Assembly (NCBI RefSeq): GCF_017995835.1
Contig: NZ_JAGOID010000019.1
Coordinates: forward strand, 1 to 39,226
Reading direction: 5' to 3'
Origin: Amaricoccus sp.
GTDB taxonomy: Bacteria; Pseudomonadota; Alphaproteobacteria; Rhodobacterales; Rhodobacteraceae
DNA length: 39,226 nt
Shown here: positions 18,049 to 26,560 of the stretch, one piece after another
Position numbering within the stretch: the first letter of the stretch is position 1
Layout of the letters: each line of letters starts with the position of its first letter
Made by a program: the position numbers and the translations under genes
The notes under the pieces: model-generated
The model's input: only the letters and a program-made list of their open reading frames with translations
Databases searched by the model: none
Told to the model about the DNA's origin: nothing

Positions 18049-18687
18049 ATGGCCGACACCGCCTCCCGACACGTCCTGACCGAAGCGATCTGGCCCGCCG
18101 AGGGGGCCGGACTCTGGGCCAAGCGCGCCGTGCTCGTCGTCGCCGGCATCCTCGCGCTGACGATCGCGGCCAAGATCAAGGTTCCGGTCTGGCCCTCGCC
18201 GGTGGCGATCAGCCTCGGCACCTTCGCGGTGCTGACCATCGGCGCCGCCTACGGCCCGCGCCTCGGGCTCGTCACCATGCTGGGCTGGCTCGGCCTCGGC
18301 GCCGTAGGGGCCGACGTGTTCCAGAACTCCGCGTCCGGCGCGACCGGCATCGCCTACATGATGGGCGCGACCGGCGGCTATCTCGTCGGCTACCTGCTCG
18401 CCACGCTGGCGCTCGGCTTCGCCGCCCGACGCGGCCTCGACCGCAGCGTCGGCGGCATGGCGCTGGCGCTCCTCGTCGGCAACGCGCTGATCTACGTCCC
18501 CGGGCTGCTGTGGCTCAACCACCTCGTCGGGACCGGCCTCTTCGACCCGGCGAAATACGCCTCCGCCTGGGACCAGACGATCGCCTGGGGCCTGACGCCG
18601 TTCCTGATCGGCGACGCGTTGAAGCTCGTGCTCGCAGCCCTCGTGGTGCCCGGTCTCTGGAAGCTGGTCGGCTCCGCCCGCAGCTGA
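18049..18687 (+). CDS. bioY: Biotin transporter BioY
   Basis: A 212-residue integral membrane protein, the substrate-binding S component of biotin uptake (ECF family), which can work alone or with an energising module. Six hydrophobic segments are visible. Family marks include the KIKVPVWPSPVAISLGTFAVL region (about 43-63) and YMMGATGGYLVGYLLA (about 103-118). The N-terminus is longer than in minimal BioY. The ATG at 18049 is preceded by a weak AGCGGAGCG ribosome-binding site. I see no BioR-type site or biotin riboswitch upstream. A strong hairpin terminator follows. Confidence 0.93.
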   Translation: MADTASRHVLTEAIWPAEGAGLWAKRAVLVVAGILALTIAAKIKVPVWPSPVAISLGTFAVLTIGAAYGPRLGLVTMLGWLGLGAVGADVFQNSASGATGIAYMMGATGGYLVGYLLATLALGFAARRGLDRSVGGMALALLVGNALIYVPGLLWLNHLVGTGLFDPAKYASAWDQTIAWGLTPFLIGDALKLVLAALVVPGLWKLVGSARS

Positions 18688-18708
18688 GGCCGCGCACCTA
18701 CAGACCCG

Positions 18709-18734
18709 GACGGGGCGCTCCCGGGCGCCCCGTC
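18709..18734 (+). terminator. Terminator of bioY
   Basis: A perfect 10-bp stem (GACGGGGCGC at 18709-18718 with GCGCCCCGTC at 18725-18734) and a 6-base loop, 21 bases after the stop. ATCGATTCTC follows, a weak T-bearing tail. The 170 bp from here to the ureohydrolase stop hold nothing I can support. Confidence 0.6.
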
Positions 18735-18907
18735 ATCGATTCTCAACCCGCCGCCGAACGCAGAACGACGGGCATCGAATCGGCGGCGCGATTCCTCCGC
18801 CACGACCCCGACCGCCCGCAACAGCGTCGCATACCGCCCGTGAGTTCCAACGGCTCGGCGAAGCTCCAGCGCGCGCGTCCTCGGACAGGCGGGCGAACAG
18901 GTTGCCG

Positions 18908-19960
18908 CTATACGCGCCCCGCCACCGACGGGCTGAACGTCAGCAGGCTCAGGATCTCGAAGAGCATCTGCGCCCCGGCCTGCGCGGTGTTGGTGGTGGC
19001 GTCGTATTGCGGCGCCACCTCGACGACGTCGCCGCCGACGATGTCGAGTCCCTTCAGCCCGCGCAGGATCGCCTGCGCCTCGCGGGTGGTCAGGCCCCCG
19101 ATCTCGGGCGTGCCGGTTCCCGGCGCGAAAGCCGGGTCGAGCACGTCGATGTCGAAGGAGACATAAACGGGCCCCTGCGCCACGGCGCGGGCTTTCTCGA
19201 TCACGGCGGGGATGCCCATCTCGACGACCTCCTCGGCATGGATGCAGGTCATCCCGCTCTCGGTCGCGAACTCGTAGAGATACTCCGACGAGCCGCGCAG
19301 GCCGATCTGGATGGTTCGCTCGGGGTCGAGCACGCCGTCGAGCACGGCGTTGCGGAACGGCGCCCCGTGGTTGAAACGCTCGCCGTCGAAAGGCCCGCTG
19401 GTGTCCGAATGCGCGTCGATGTGGACGAGCCCCACCGGCCGGTCGCGCCCGACCGCGCGCAGGATCGGATGGGTGATCGAATGATCGCCCCCCACGGTCA
19501 GCGGCGCCGCGCCGGCGGCGACGATGGCGCCAATCCATGCCTCGATCGCCGAATGCGAGCCGTGCAGGTCGTAGCGGCTCGGAAACGGCACATCGCCCAC
19601 GTCCGCCACCTCGAGATCATAGATCGGCGCGCAGTCGAGCACGTGGTTGTAGGGCCCGATCCGCTCGATGGCGCGCAGCGCCCGCGGCCCGAAGCGCGCG
19701 CCCGGCCGGTTCGAGACGCCGATGTCCATCGGCGCCCCGGAGATCGCCACCGCGAGCCCGGAGAAATCCGGCGCGGCGCGGTCGACCTGCCGGAACGGCG
19801 CGGTCAGGAAGGTCGGCGCCCCGACCCAGGGGGCCGGCCGCGCGCCGCCGCTGAATATCCGTTCCGCCACCTTTGCGAATTTCGGATCGTACATCCGCCC
19901 GCCCGGATCGTCCGCATACCGTTCCCGGAGCCGCGCGAGCTTCGTCTCGTCCCAGGCCAT
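18908..19960 (-). CDS. Agmatinase/ureohydrolase-family enzyme
   Basis: A 350-residue binuclear-metal enzyme that hydrolyses a guanidino compound to urea and an amine. All metal-binding motifs are present: GGDHSI with H160, HIDAHSDT with D182, H184 and D186, and SFDIDVLDPAFAPGTGTPE with its two aspartates. The substrate (agmatine, guanidinobutyrate, guanidinopropionate or another) cannot be settled from sequence. The N-terminal extension of about 65 residues is longer than in E. coli SpeB and is usual for the broader guanidino-hydrolase branch. The Met at 19960 follows GGGAGG at 5 bases; Mets at 19975 and 19990 are less likely. It lies after the ABC importer on the same strand but is separated by 347 bp of hairpins. 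Confidence 0.88.
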   Translation of the reverse strand: MAWDETKLARLRERYADDPGGRMYDPKFAKVAERIFSGGARPAPWVGAPTFLTAPFRQVDRAAPDFSGLAVAISGAPMDIGVSNRPGARFGPRALRAIERIGPYNHVLDCAPIYDLEVADVGDVPFPSRYDLHGSHSAIEAWIGAIVAAGAAPLTVGGDHSITHPILRAVGRDRPVGLVHIDAHSDTSGPFDGERFNHGAPFRNAVLDGVLDPERTIQIGLRGSSEYLYEFATESGMTCIHAEEVVEMGIPAVIEKARAVAQGPVYVSFDIDVLDPAFAPGTGTPEIGGLTTREAQAILRGLKGLDIVGGDVVEVAPQYDATTNTAQAGAQMLFEILSLLTFSPSVAGRV

Positions 19961-20307
19961 CCCGTCCTCCCGCATTGGTGACCACTGCATCGATCAGTGC
20001 CGAAAGCCGCACGACCGGGCAATGGGGGAGAGAGACCCCCACCTTGCCAATCGGCGAGGCCCCGAGCGCCGGCGGCGCCGCATTCCCCCTTCAGGCATTC
20101 ATATAGGCGGAAACCCTATCGAGCAGGCGCCTCCCCGCCAAAGGGCGGGGAGAGACAAAGGACTCGCGGCCGCTTGCGGCCGCTCCGCGCGGTCGGCCGC
20201 AAAGGCGGCCGACCGTCAGCGCCGCCCGAGCGGGGGGCGCGCCCGCGCGCCTCCCCGAGGACGGCGCTTCCCCCCCCGGCCGGGGCGCGGCCCGCCGCCG
20301 CGTCGCG
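19961..20307. repeat. Gene-free 347-bp stretch packed with hairpins
   Basis: No gene is supported here. It holds an inverted CACTG/CAGTG pair (19983-19999) just upstream of the ureohydrolase, and these hairpins: GGCAA+TGGGGG with CCCCCA+TTGCC (20018-20048); CTCCCCGCC-AAAG-GGCGGGGAG (20131-20152); two GCGGCCGC words two bases apart (20166-20183); an 11-bp perfect stem around an AAAG loop (20190-20215); a 12-bp stem with one bulge (20231-20257); and the palindrome CCCCGGCCGGGG (20274-20285). Some probably end transcription of the binding-protein gene (minus strand). Confidence 0.6.
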
Positions 20308-21291
20308 TCAGTCCAGCGCGACGTCGCTCACCGCGTGCGTCCAGGCCCCTGCGGGCTCCTTGGTGATGACCGGGTCCGAGCCCGCCGCGAGCAGCGTCTT
20401 CACCGTCCGCTCGTAGTCGGCCGGGTCAAGCGCGCCGTTCGAGCCCGCGGTCAGCTTGGCGATCTCGCCCATCATCCGCTTCTGGTGCTTCTCGGTCTGC
20501 GCCCCGGTCTCGTCGTTCTCGAGCACGATCATCGCCGCCTCGTCGGGGTGCTCCTCGGCCCACTTCCAACCCTTCATCGACGCGCGCACGAACTTCGCCA
20601 TCGTCTCGACGAAGGCCGGATCGGCGAGCCTTTCCTCGCTCACCCAAAGGCCGTCCTCGAGCGTCGCCACCCCCTGGTCCTCGTACTTGAACACCGTCAG
20701 GTCCTCCGGCTTGAAGCCGGCGTCGATCACCTGCCAGTACTCGTTGTAGGTCATCGTCGAGATGCAGGCCGCCTGGTTCTGCAACAGCGGATCGACGTTG
20801 AAGCCCTGCTTCAGCACCGTCACCCCGTCCGCGCCGCCGTCGGTCGAGACCCCGAGCGTGCTCATCCACGACAGGAACGGATACTCGTTGCCGAAGAACC
20901 AGACCCCGAGCGTGTGCCCGGGGAAATCCGCGGTCTTCGTCACCCCCGAATCGTTGCGGCAGGTCAGCATCATGCCCGAATGCTTGAACGGCTGGGCGAT
21001 GTTGACGAGCGGCAGCCCCGCCTCGCGCGCGGCGAGCGCCGCCGGCATCCACTCGACGATCACGTCGGCCCCGCCGCCCGCGATCACCTGCGGCGGCGCG
21101 ATGTCCGGCCCGCCCGGCCTGATCGTGACGTCGAGCCCCTCCTCCTCGTAGAAGCCCTTGTCGAGCGCGACATAGTACCCTGCGAACTGGGCCTGCGTCA
21201 CCCATTTCAGCTGGAGCGTCACGTCCTCGGCCCAGGCCGCGCCGGCGAGCCACGCCGCCGCCGCCGATACCCCCGCGAACCATTTCGTCAT
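20308..21291 (-). CDS. ABC importer substrate-binding protein, NMT1/THI5-like
   Basis: A 327-residue periplasmic binding protein with a signal peptide cleaved near AAWA (about 21). The opening LQLKWVTQAQFAGYYVALDKGFYEEEGLDV is the hallmark of the NMT1/THI5 family, whose members bind thiamine-pyrimidine precursors, riboflavin or other small heterocycles and sulphonates; the ligand cannot be chosen by eye. Further along are GGADVIVEWMPAAL and the PGHTLGVWFFGNEYPF segment. It is the last gene of the minus-strand importer set, 55 bp after the first permease, with hairpins downstream. Confidence 0.88.
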   Translation of the reverse strand: MTKWFAGVSAAAAWLAGAAWAEDVTLQLKWVTQAQFAGYYVALDKGFYEEEGLDVTIRPGGPDIAPPQVIAGGGADVIVEWMPAALAAREAGLPLVNIAQPFKHSGMMLTCRNDSGVTKTADFPGHTLGVWFFGNEYPFLSWMSTLGVSTDGGADGVTVLKQGFNVDPLLQNQAACISTMTYNEYWQVIDAGFKPEDLTVFKYEDQGVATLEDGLWVSEERLADPAFVETMAKFVRASMKGWKWAEEHPDEAAMIVLENDETGAQTEKHQKRMMGEIAKLTAGSNGALDPADYERTVKTLLAAGSDPVITKEPAGAWTHAVSDVALD

Positions 21292-21346
21292 CTTGCTTTT
21301 CTCCCTGTTGAGACACGCGCACTCGTCAAGATCAAACCCGTCAGCA

Positions 21347-22189
21347 TCACCTGCCCCTCTGCGAGGGATGCCAGAACGTCACCGCCCGCTCGGCCAGCGC
21401 CACGAGCCCGTAGAAGGCCGAGCCCAGCACCGCCGCCACCGCGATCTCCGCCCAGACCATGTCGAGCGCGAGCCGCCCCACCTCGGTCGAGATGCGAAAG
21501 CCCATGCCGGAGGTCGGCGAGCCGAAGAACTCCGCGACGATGGCGCCGATCAGAGCCAGGGTCGTGCAGATTTTCAAGCCGTTGAACAGGAAAGGCGCCG
21601 CCGATGGCAACCTGAGCTTGCGCAGGCTCTGCCCGTTGCTCGCGGCGTAGGTGCGCATCAGGTCCGCCTGCATCGGATCGGTCGCGGCCAGCCCCTGCAC
21701 GGTGTTCACCAGCATCGGGAAGAACACCATCAGCACCACCACCGCCGCCTTCGACTGCCAGTCGAAGCCGAACCACATCACCATGATCGGCGCCATGCCG
21801 ACGATCGGCAGCGCGCTCGCGAAATTCCCGACCGGCAGCAGGCCACGGCGCAGGAACGGCGTGCGGTCGACCGCCACCCCCGTCAGGAACGCTGCCCCGC
21901 AGCCGATGACGTAACCCGACAGCGCCCCCTTCACGAAGGTCTGCATCACGTCCGTCCGGAGCGTCGCCCCGCTCGAGGCCAGCCGCGCCCCGATCGCGCT
22001 CGGCGCCGGCAGCAGCACCGGGCTGATCCCGAGCCCGCGCACCAGCAATTCCCATACCAGCAGCAGCGTCACCCCGAAGACCAGCGGCGGCAGCAGACGC
22101 AGCGGCCCGGCGAGCCGCCTGCGCGCCAGCAGGACGTTGATCCGCCAGCCGCCCAGCCACACCGCGACGGCCGCCAGCACGAGGCTCAT
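21347..22189 (-). CDS. ABC importer permease 1
   Basis: A 280-residue inner-membrane permease of the SsuC/TauC/ThiX type (binding-protein-dependent transport, six membrane segments). The loop that contacts the ATPase reads RTYAASNGQSLRKLRLPSAAPF (about 178-199). The binding-protein gene follows directly. It is separated from its expected upstream partner (permease 2) by an opposite-strand glycosylase gene; the two permeases share the DxMRTx(N/A)AS...FRKLR/LRKLR pattern and are distant paralogues that probably pair in one transporter. Confidence 0.9.
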   Translation of the reverse strand: MSLVLAAVAVWLGGWRINVLLARRRLAGPLRLLPPLVFGVTLLLVWELLVRGLGISPVLLPAPSAIGARLASSGATLRTDVMQTFVKGALSGYVIGCGAAFLTGVAVDRTPFLRRGLLPVGNFASALPIVGMAPIMVMWFGFDWQSKAAVVVLMVFFPMLVNTVQGLAATDPMQADLMRTYAASNGQSLRKLRLPSAAPFLFNGLKICTTLALIGAIVAEFFGSPTSGMGFRISTEVGRLALDMVWAEIAVAAVLGSAFYGLVALAERAVTFWHPSQRGR

Positions 22190-22239
22190 CGCGCCCCCCC
22201 GCGCCCCGTGCTATGGAGCCCGCCCGCGCCGGAGACAGG

Positions 22240-23376
22240 ATGGCCCGCAAGCCCCGCCCGATGACCCTCGCCGAGGCCCGCCGCCGCGCCATCGCCGCGC
22301 AGCGCCTCGACGCGGCCGCGCCCTTCGGCGCCGGCCCCGACGCCGTGCGGGCCGCCGTCGAGCACCTCGGCTACGTGCAGATCGACACGATCAACGTCAT
22401 CGAGCGGTCGCACCACCACATCCTCTGGAGCCGGATCCCGGCCTATCGCCGCGCCGATCTGGCTGCCGCACTCTCCGCGGAAAGGACGGTCTTCGAATAC
22501 TGGGCCCACGCGCTCGCCTACATCCCGACCCGCGACCTGCGCTTCTTCCTGCCCGCCATGGCGGCCCACAAGGCCGCGCCGCACCGCTGGTTCGGATCGG
22601 TCAGCCCGGCGGAGCTGCGCGCCATCGTCGCCCGCGTCCGCCGCGAGGGCCCGCTCTCGATCCGCGACATCGACGAGGAGCGGGTCGCCAAGGACCACCT
22701 CTGGGCCAGCCGCAAACCATCGAAGCGGGCGCTGGAACTCGCCTTCTTCGCCGGCCTCCTCACCGTCTCCGCCCGCGCCGGCATGGTGAAGACCTACGAA
22801 CTGCCCGAGCGCCACTTCGGTTGGGACCGCCGGCCGCGCCCCGCCTCGGACCGCCAGATTCTCGACTACCTCCTCGACCGCGCGCTGCGCGCCCAGGGCG
22901 TCGTCGCCCTCGACAGCATCTGCTACATGGACGCGCCGCGAAAGCCCGCCATGGCCGAGCTGATCGAGGCCCGCGTCCGCCGCCGCCGCCTCCTGCCCGT
23001 GGCGCTCGACGGGACCGCCAAACCGCACTGGATCACCCCCGAGGCCGCCGCCGCGCCGCTCCCCGAGGACGGCCCCGTCCACCTCCTCTCGCCCTTCGAC
23101 CCGCTGGTCATCCAGCGCAAGCGGCTGGCGCAACTCTTCGCCCACGATCACCGCTTCGAGGCCTATGTCCCTGCGGCGAAACGTGTCCTCGGCTACTTCG
23201 CCCTCCCCGTCCTCGTCGGCGACCGCATCGCCGCCGCCATCGACGCCAAGGCCGACCGCGCCGCGGGCAAGCTGCTCGTCCAGAAATGGACCTGGCTCGA
23301 CGGCCCCCGCGACGGCGACAAGGCCGCGATCGAGGAGGCTCTCGAACGCTTCGTAGCCTTCCAGCTCGGCGACTGA
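22240..23376 (+). CDS. YcaQ/AlkX-family DNA glycosylase (winged-helix)
   Basis: A 378-residue member of the HTH_42 family, which includes E. coli YcaQ (AlkX) and Streptomyces AlkZ, glycosylases that excise bulky alkylated bases and unhook interstrand cross-links. The catalytic motif reads QID within YVQIDTINVIERSHHHILWSR (about 46-66). The QxD form is that of the YcaQ/AlkX branch, whereas AlkZ has QxQ. Other family parts are EYWAHALAYIP, HFGWDRRPRP and LLSPFDPLVIQRKRL. The ATG at 22240 follows GGAGACAGG; another in-frame ATG lies at 22213. It stands alone on the plus strand between two halves of an importer operon. Confidence 0.85.
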   Translation: MARKPRPMTLAEARRRAIAAQRLDAAAPFGAGPDAVRAAVEHLGYVQIDTINVIERSHHHILWSRIPAYRRADLAAALSAERTVFEYWAHALAYIPTRDLRFFLPAMAAHKAAPHRWFGSVSPAELRAIVARVRREGPLSIRDIDEERVAKDHLWASRKPSKRALELAFFAGLLTVSARAGMVKTYELPERHFGWDRRPRPASDRQILDYLLDRALRAQGVVALDSICYMDAPRKPAMAELIEARVRRRRLLPVALDGTAKPHWITPEAAAAPLPEDGPVHLLSPFDPLVIQRKRLAQLFAHDHRFEAYVPAAKRVLGYFALPVLVGDRIAAAIDAKADRAAGKLLVQKWTWLDGPRDGDKAAIEEALERFVAFQLGD

Positions 23377-23429
23377 CGTCCGCGCCGCCGCAGCCGAGGC
23401 GCCCGGGCAGGGCCGCAAGTCCATCGTTC

Positions 23430-24323
23430 CTACCTCCCCGGCCTGCCGCCCATGGCCCGGACCGCCATTCGCTCCGCGAGCCCGATCAGCCCGACGAGCA
23501 TCGCCGCGAGGATCGCCGCCATGAACAGCGCCGACCAGATCTGCACGGTCTGGCCATAGTAGCTCCCCGACAGCATCCGCGCGCCCAAGCCCGCCTGCGC
23601 GCCGGTGGGCAACTCCCCCACGATGGCGCCGACGAGGCTCGCGGCCGCCGCGACCTTGAGCGAGGCGAACAGGTACGGCGTCGCCGCCGGCCAGCGCAGC
23701 TTGCGGAACACCTGCCCGGCGGAGGCGTTCCAGGTCCGCATCTGGTCGATGAGGAGCGCGTCGGGGCTGCGCAGCCCCTTCACCATGCCGACGACGACCG
23801 GAAAGAAGGAAAGATACGTCGATATCAACGCCTTCGGGAGCAGTCCCGAGACACCGACCGAGTTCAGCACGACCACGATCATCGGCGCGATGGCGAGGAT
23901 CGGGATCGTCTGGCTCGCGATCACCCAGGGCATCACGCTCGCATCCGAGGTGCGGTCATGCACGATCGCGACCGCGAGCCCGATCCCGAGCGCCGCGCCG
24001 AGCGCGAAGCCCGCGAGCGTCGCCGACAGCGTCACCCAGGCGTGATAGACGAGGCTCCGCTTCGAGGTCGGCTTCACCTCCACCGTGCTCTTCCACAGCT
24101 CCGTCGCCACCTGGTCCGGCGCCGGCAGCCGCGGCCGCTCCTGGCTCAGCGTCGCCGCCACCAGATCCGCCGGCCCGAGCGTCACCCCGTCGCGCCCCGC
24201 CTGGTCATAGGCCCAGGGCGCGTTGAGGATCACCGCGAAGACGTACCAGAGCGCCACGATCCCGAGGACGATCGTCGCCACCGGCAGCCAGTCCCGTCCC
24301 GCCGTCACCGGAACGCCCGCCAT
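23430..24323 (-). CDS. ABC importer permease 2
   Basis: A 297-residue inner-membrane permease of the same superfamily as permease 1, with a larger N-terminal extramembrane insertion (about 40-80). The ATPase-contact loop is RTWNASAGQVFRKLRWPAATPY. The start at 24323 overlaps the 3' end of the GNAT gene by 19 bases, so the GNAT gene and this permease are translated together. Downstream on this strand the operon is broken by the opposite-strand glycosylase gene before permease 1. Confidence 0.9.
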   Translation of the reverse strand: MAGVPVTAGRDWLPVATIVLGIVALWYVFAVILNAPWAYDQAGRDGVTLGPADLVAATLSQERPRLPAPDQVATELWKSTVEVKPTSKRSLVYHAWVTLSATLAGFALGAALGIGLAVAIVHDRTSDASVMPWVIASQTIPILAIAPMIVVVLNSVGVSGLLPKALISTYLSFFPVVVGMVKGLRSPDALLIDQMRTWNASAGQVFRKLRWPAATPYLFASLKVAAAASLVGAIVGELPTGAQAGLGARMLSGSYYGQTVQIWSALFMAAILAAMLVGLIGLAERMAVRAMGGRPGR

Positions 24324-24802
24324 TCGAGGAACAGGTCCGGCAACCCCTCCTCGTTCTCCCCGTCCGTGCCGCCCGTCTCTACGAAGCCCTCGCGCGCGTA
24401 GAACCGCCGCGCCCCCTCGTTGGCGGCGAAGACGTGGAGCCGCAGCCCCTCCGGCCGCGCCGTCTTGGCCTCGGCGAGAAGCCGCGCGCCCAGCCCCCGC
24501 CCCCGCGCCCAGTCCGCGAGGTAAAGCGCCGCGACGAACCCCTCGCCGTCGAGCGCGAGATACCCCGCGAGCCCCCGCCCCTCCGGATCGTCGGCGACGA
24601 TGATCCGGCAGGTCTTGAACAGGTGCTCGCGATGAAACCGCGCCACCGCGCCCGGCGGGTGGCGGCGCGGCATCCAGTCCGTGGCGTCGAGCCAGGCGTT
24701 GAAGATCAACGCGCACCCGTCCGCGTCGGCGGGCACGCCCGCGCGCAGACGAGCCTCATGGGAATTTACATCAATTATATCAATATCTTGCACTGCTATC
24801 AC
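24305..24802 (-). CDS. GNAT-family N-acetyltransferase with uncertain start
   Basis: A protein of up to 165 residues. The acetyl-CoA motif region is VAALYLADWARGRGLGARLLAEAK (about 89-112), with the RGRGLG pyrophosphate-binding signature and a C-terminal NEGARRFYAREGFVE block typical of GNAT enzymes. The substrate is unknown. The first ~18 residues (IAVQDIDIIDVNSHEARL) come from an AT-rich patch unlike the rest of the gene, and no ATG is in frame. The candidate starts are GTG at 24802 or 24793. A later GTG at 24736 would cut into the first strand of the fold. It is embedded in the importer set, between the ATPase and permease 2. Confidence 0.75.
   Translation of the reverse strand: MIAVQDIDIIDVNSHEARLRAGVPADADGCALIFNAWLDATDWMPRRHPPGAVARFHREHLFKTCRIIVADDPEGRGLAGYLALDGEGFVAALYLADWARGRGLGARLLAEAKTARPEGLRLHVFAANEGARRFYAREGFVETGGTDGENEEGLPDLFLEWRAFR
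24774..24802 (-). promoter_or_regulatory. Consensus -10 promoter overlapping the start of the GNAT gene
   Basis: On the minus strand: GTGATA (24802-24797; 4 of 6 to TTGACA), 17-bp spacer, and a perfect TATAAT (24779-24774). It sits in an AT-rich patch of about 45 bp inside an otherwise very GC-rich operon. It would give the GNAT-permease part of the operon its own transcript and would push the true GNAT start downstream. Confidence 0.45.
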
Positions 24803-24816
24803 GCGTGTTAGCCGCT

Positions 24817-25599
24817 TCAGACCTCATCGCCGATCCCTGCCCGCAGCCCGTCGCGGACCCGCGCCGCGATGGCGAGGAACTCCGCGCTCTCGCGGATGTG
24901 GAGCGGCCGCTCCCGCGGCAGCGGGCTCTCGATCACGTCCGTCACCCGCCCCGGCCGCGGGCTCATCACCACGATCCGGGTCGAGAGATAGACCGCCTCG
25001 GGGATCGAGTGCGTCACGAAGGCGATGGTCTTGCCCGTCGTCGCCCAGAGCTCCAGCAACTGCTCGTTAAGCTTGTCGCGCACGATCTCGTCGAGCGCCC
25101 CGAAGGGCTCGTCCATCAGCAACAGGTCGGCGTCGAAGGCGAGCGCCCGCGCGATCGAGGCCCGCTGCTGCATCCCGCCCGAGAGCTGCCAGGGAAACTT
25201 CTTCTCGAACCCGGCAAGCTCCACCATGCCGAGCGCACGCGCCGCCCGCGCATCCTGCTCCGCCCGCGGATAACCCATGATCTCCAGCGGCAACCGCACG
25301 TTCCCGGCGATCGTGCGCCAGGGAAACAGCCCCGCCGCCTGGAACACATAGCCGTAGGCCCGCGCCTGCCGCGCGGCTTCCGGGCTCGCGCCGTTGACCC
25401 GGACCGTCCCCGAGGTCGGGGTCTCGAGGTCGGCGGCGACGCGGAGGAACGTGGTCTTGCCGCAGCCCGAAGGTCCGATGAAGCTGACGAACTCCCCGCG
25501 CCCGATGGTCAGGTCGACGTCCTTCAACGCCTGCACCGGCCCGTCGTTCGTCTCGAAGACGAGGTTCAGCCCCCTCGCCTCGATTGCAGGCCCGTCCAT
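24817..25599 (-). CDS. ABC importer ATPase (SsuB/TauB/ThiZ type)
   Basis: A 260-residue cytoplasmic ATPase that drives the adjacent permeases. Walker A is GPSGCGKTT, followed by the Q-loop in GYVFQAAGLFPWRT, the signature LSGGMQQRASIARAL, Walker B LLLMDEPFGALD, and the H-loop in FVTHSIPEA. This motif set and length match the nitrate/sulphonate/taurine branch of importers. The ATG at 25599 follows GGAG at 7 bases. It is probably the first gene of the importer operon; truA lies 66 bp upstream on the same strand. Confidence 0.92.
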   Translation of the reverse strand: MDGPAIEARGLNLVFETNDGPVQALKDVDLTIGRGEFVSFIGPSGCGKTTFLRVAADLETPTSGTVRVNGASPEAARQARAYGYVFQAAGLFPWRTIAGNVRLPLEIMGYPRAEQDARAARALGMVELAGFEKKFPWQLSGGMQQRASIARALAFDADLLLMDEPFGALDEIVRDKLNEQLLELWATTGKTIAFVTHSIPEAVYLSTRIVVMSPRPGRVTDVIESPLPRERPLHIRESAEFLAIAARVRDGLRAGIGDEV

Positions 25600-25665
25600 C
25601 CCCACTCCGTCCGCTGTCCGCCGGATGGCGACGTTAGCGGCCGCAAGCGCCGCCGGGAAGGCCCC

Positions 25666-26433
25666 TCAACCGAACGGGTCGACCGGATAGCGCACGGCCG
25701 TCAGGCACAGCCCGTCAGGCGGCGCGACCGGCCCGCAGGCCGCCCGGTCGCGCGCCGCGAGCGCGTCCCTCACGCGCCCGGGCGTCCAGGCCCCCGCGCC
25801 GACGCGCTCCAGGGTGCCGACGATGCTGCGCACCTGGTTGTGCAGGAAGGACCGGGCGCGGAGGCGAAAGCGATACTCCATTCCGCCCGGATACGGCAAA
25901 GCCTCGACCGACGCCTCGTCGAGGGTCTTCTCCGGGCTCGCGGCCTGGCAGATCGAGGACCGGAAGGTGGTGAAGTCGTGCCGCCCGACGAGAAAGGCCG
26001 CCGCCTCGCGAAGCGCCGCCACGTCGAGGGGTCGCGCTACCCGCCAGGCGCGTCCCCGCTCCAGCGCCAGCGGCGCCGCGCGCGCCACGATCCGGTAGAC
26101 ATAGGTCCGCTCCACCGCGTCGAACCGGGCATGAAACCGCGCGCCCGCCGCCGCCGCCGCCGTCACCGCCACCGGCTGCGGCCGCAGATGTGCGTTCAGC
26201 GCCGCCGCCAGCCGGGCCGGCTCCCAGTGCCGGCCGAGATCGACATGCGCGACCTGCCCTTCGGCATGGACCCCCGCATCGGTCCGCCCGGCGCCGAACA
26301 CCGCCGCGCCGCCGGGCTCGATCCGCGCCACCGCCGCCTCCAGCGCCCCCTGCACGCTCGTCGCCACGGCCTGCCGCTGCCAGCCCGCGAACGGCCCGCC
26401 GTCGTATTCCACCCTGAGCGCGTAGCGGGGCAT
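25666..26433 (-). CDS. truA: tRNA pseudouridine synthase A
   Basis: A 255-residue enzyme that makes pseudouridine at positions 38-40 of tRNA. The catalytic aspartate is D52 in [11 protein letters not shown]. The N-terminal strand [19 protein letters not shown] and the late block [17 protein letters not shown] are family hallmarks. Length is normal. It may be co-transcribed with the ABC ATPase downstream. It diverges from ycjX. Confidence 0.96.
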   Translation of the reverse strand: MPRYALRVEYDGGPFAGWQRQAVATSVQGALEAAVARIEPGGAAVFGAGRTDAGVHAEGQVAHVDLGRHWEPARLAAALNAHLRPQPVAVTAAAAAGARFHARFDAVERTYVYRIVARAAPLALERGRAWRVARPLDVAALREAAAFLVGRHDFTTFRSSICQAASPEKTLDEASVEALPYPGGMEYRFRLRARSFLHNQVRSIVGTLERVGAGAWTPGRVRDALAARDRAACGPVAPPDGLCLTAVRYPVDPFG

Positions 26434-26450
26434 TCCCGCCCCCTACCCCG

Positions 26451-26482
26451 GGCCGCCTGCCGAGCCAAGGCCGCAGGCGGCC
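26451..26482. promoter_or_regulatory. Perfect 10-bp inverted repeat in the truA/ycjX divergent region
   Basis: GGCCGCCTGC (26451-26460) and GCAGGCGGCC (26473-26482) with a 12-base loop, 18 bp upstream of the truA start and 79 bp upstream of ycjX. It could form a hairpin in the truA leader or be an operator. Confidence 0.35.
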
Positions 26483-26560
26483 GACGGCGGTCGTGTGGCG
26501 CAGGTTGCAAGCCCGCGTCCGAGAGCCTAGGTCTCCGCGACGCCCCCCGGGAGCCGCGAC

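Noticed and set aside
18735-18907. Possible remnant gene between bioY and the ureohydrolase
   Set aside because: No frame has a start, ribosome-binding site or recognisable domain.
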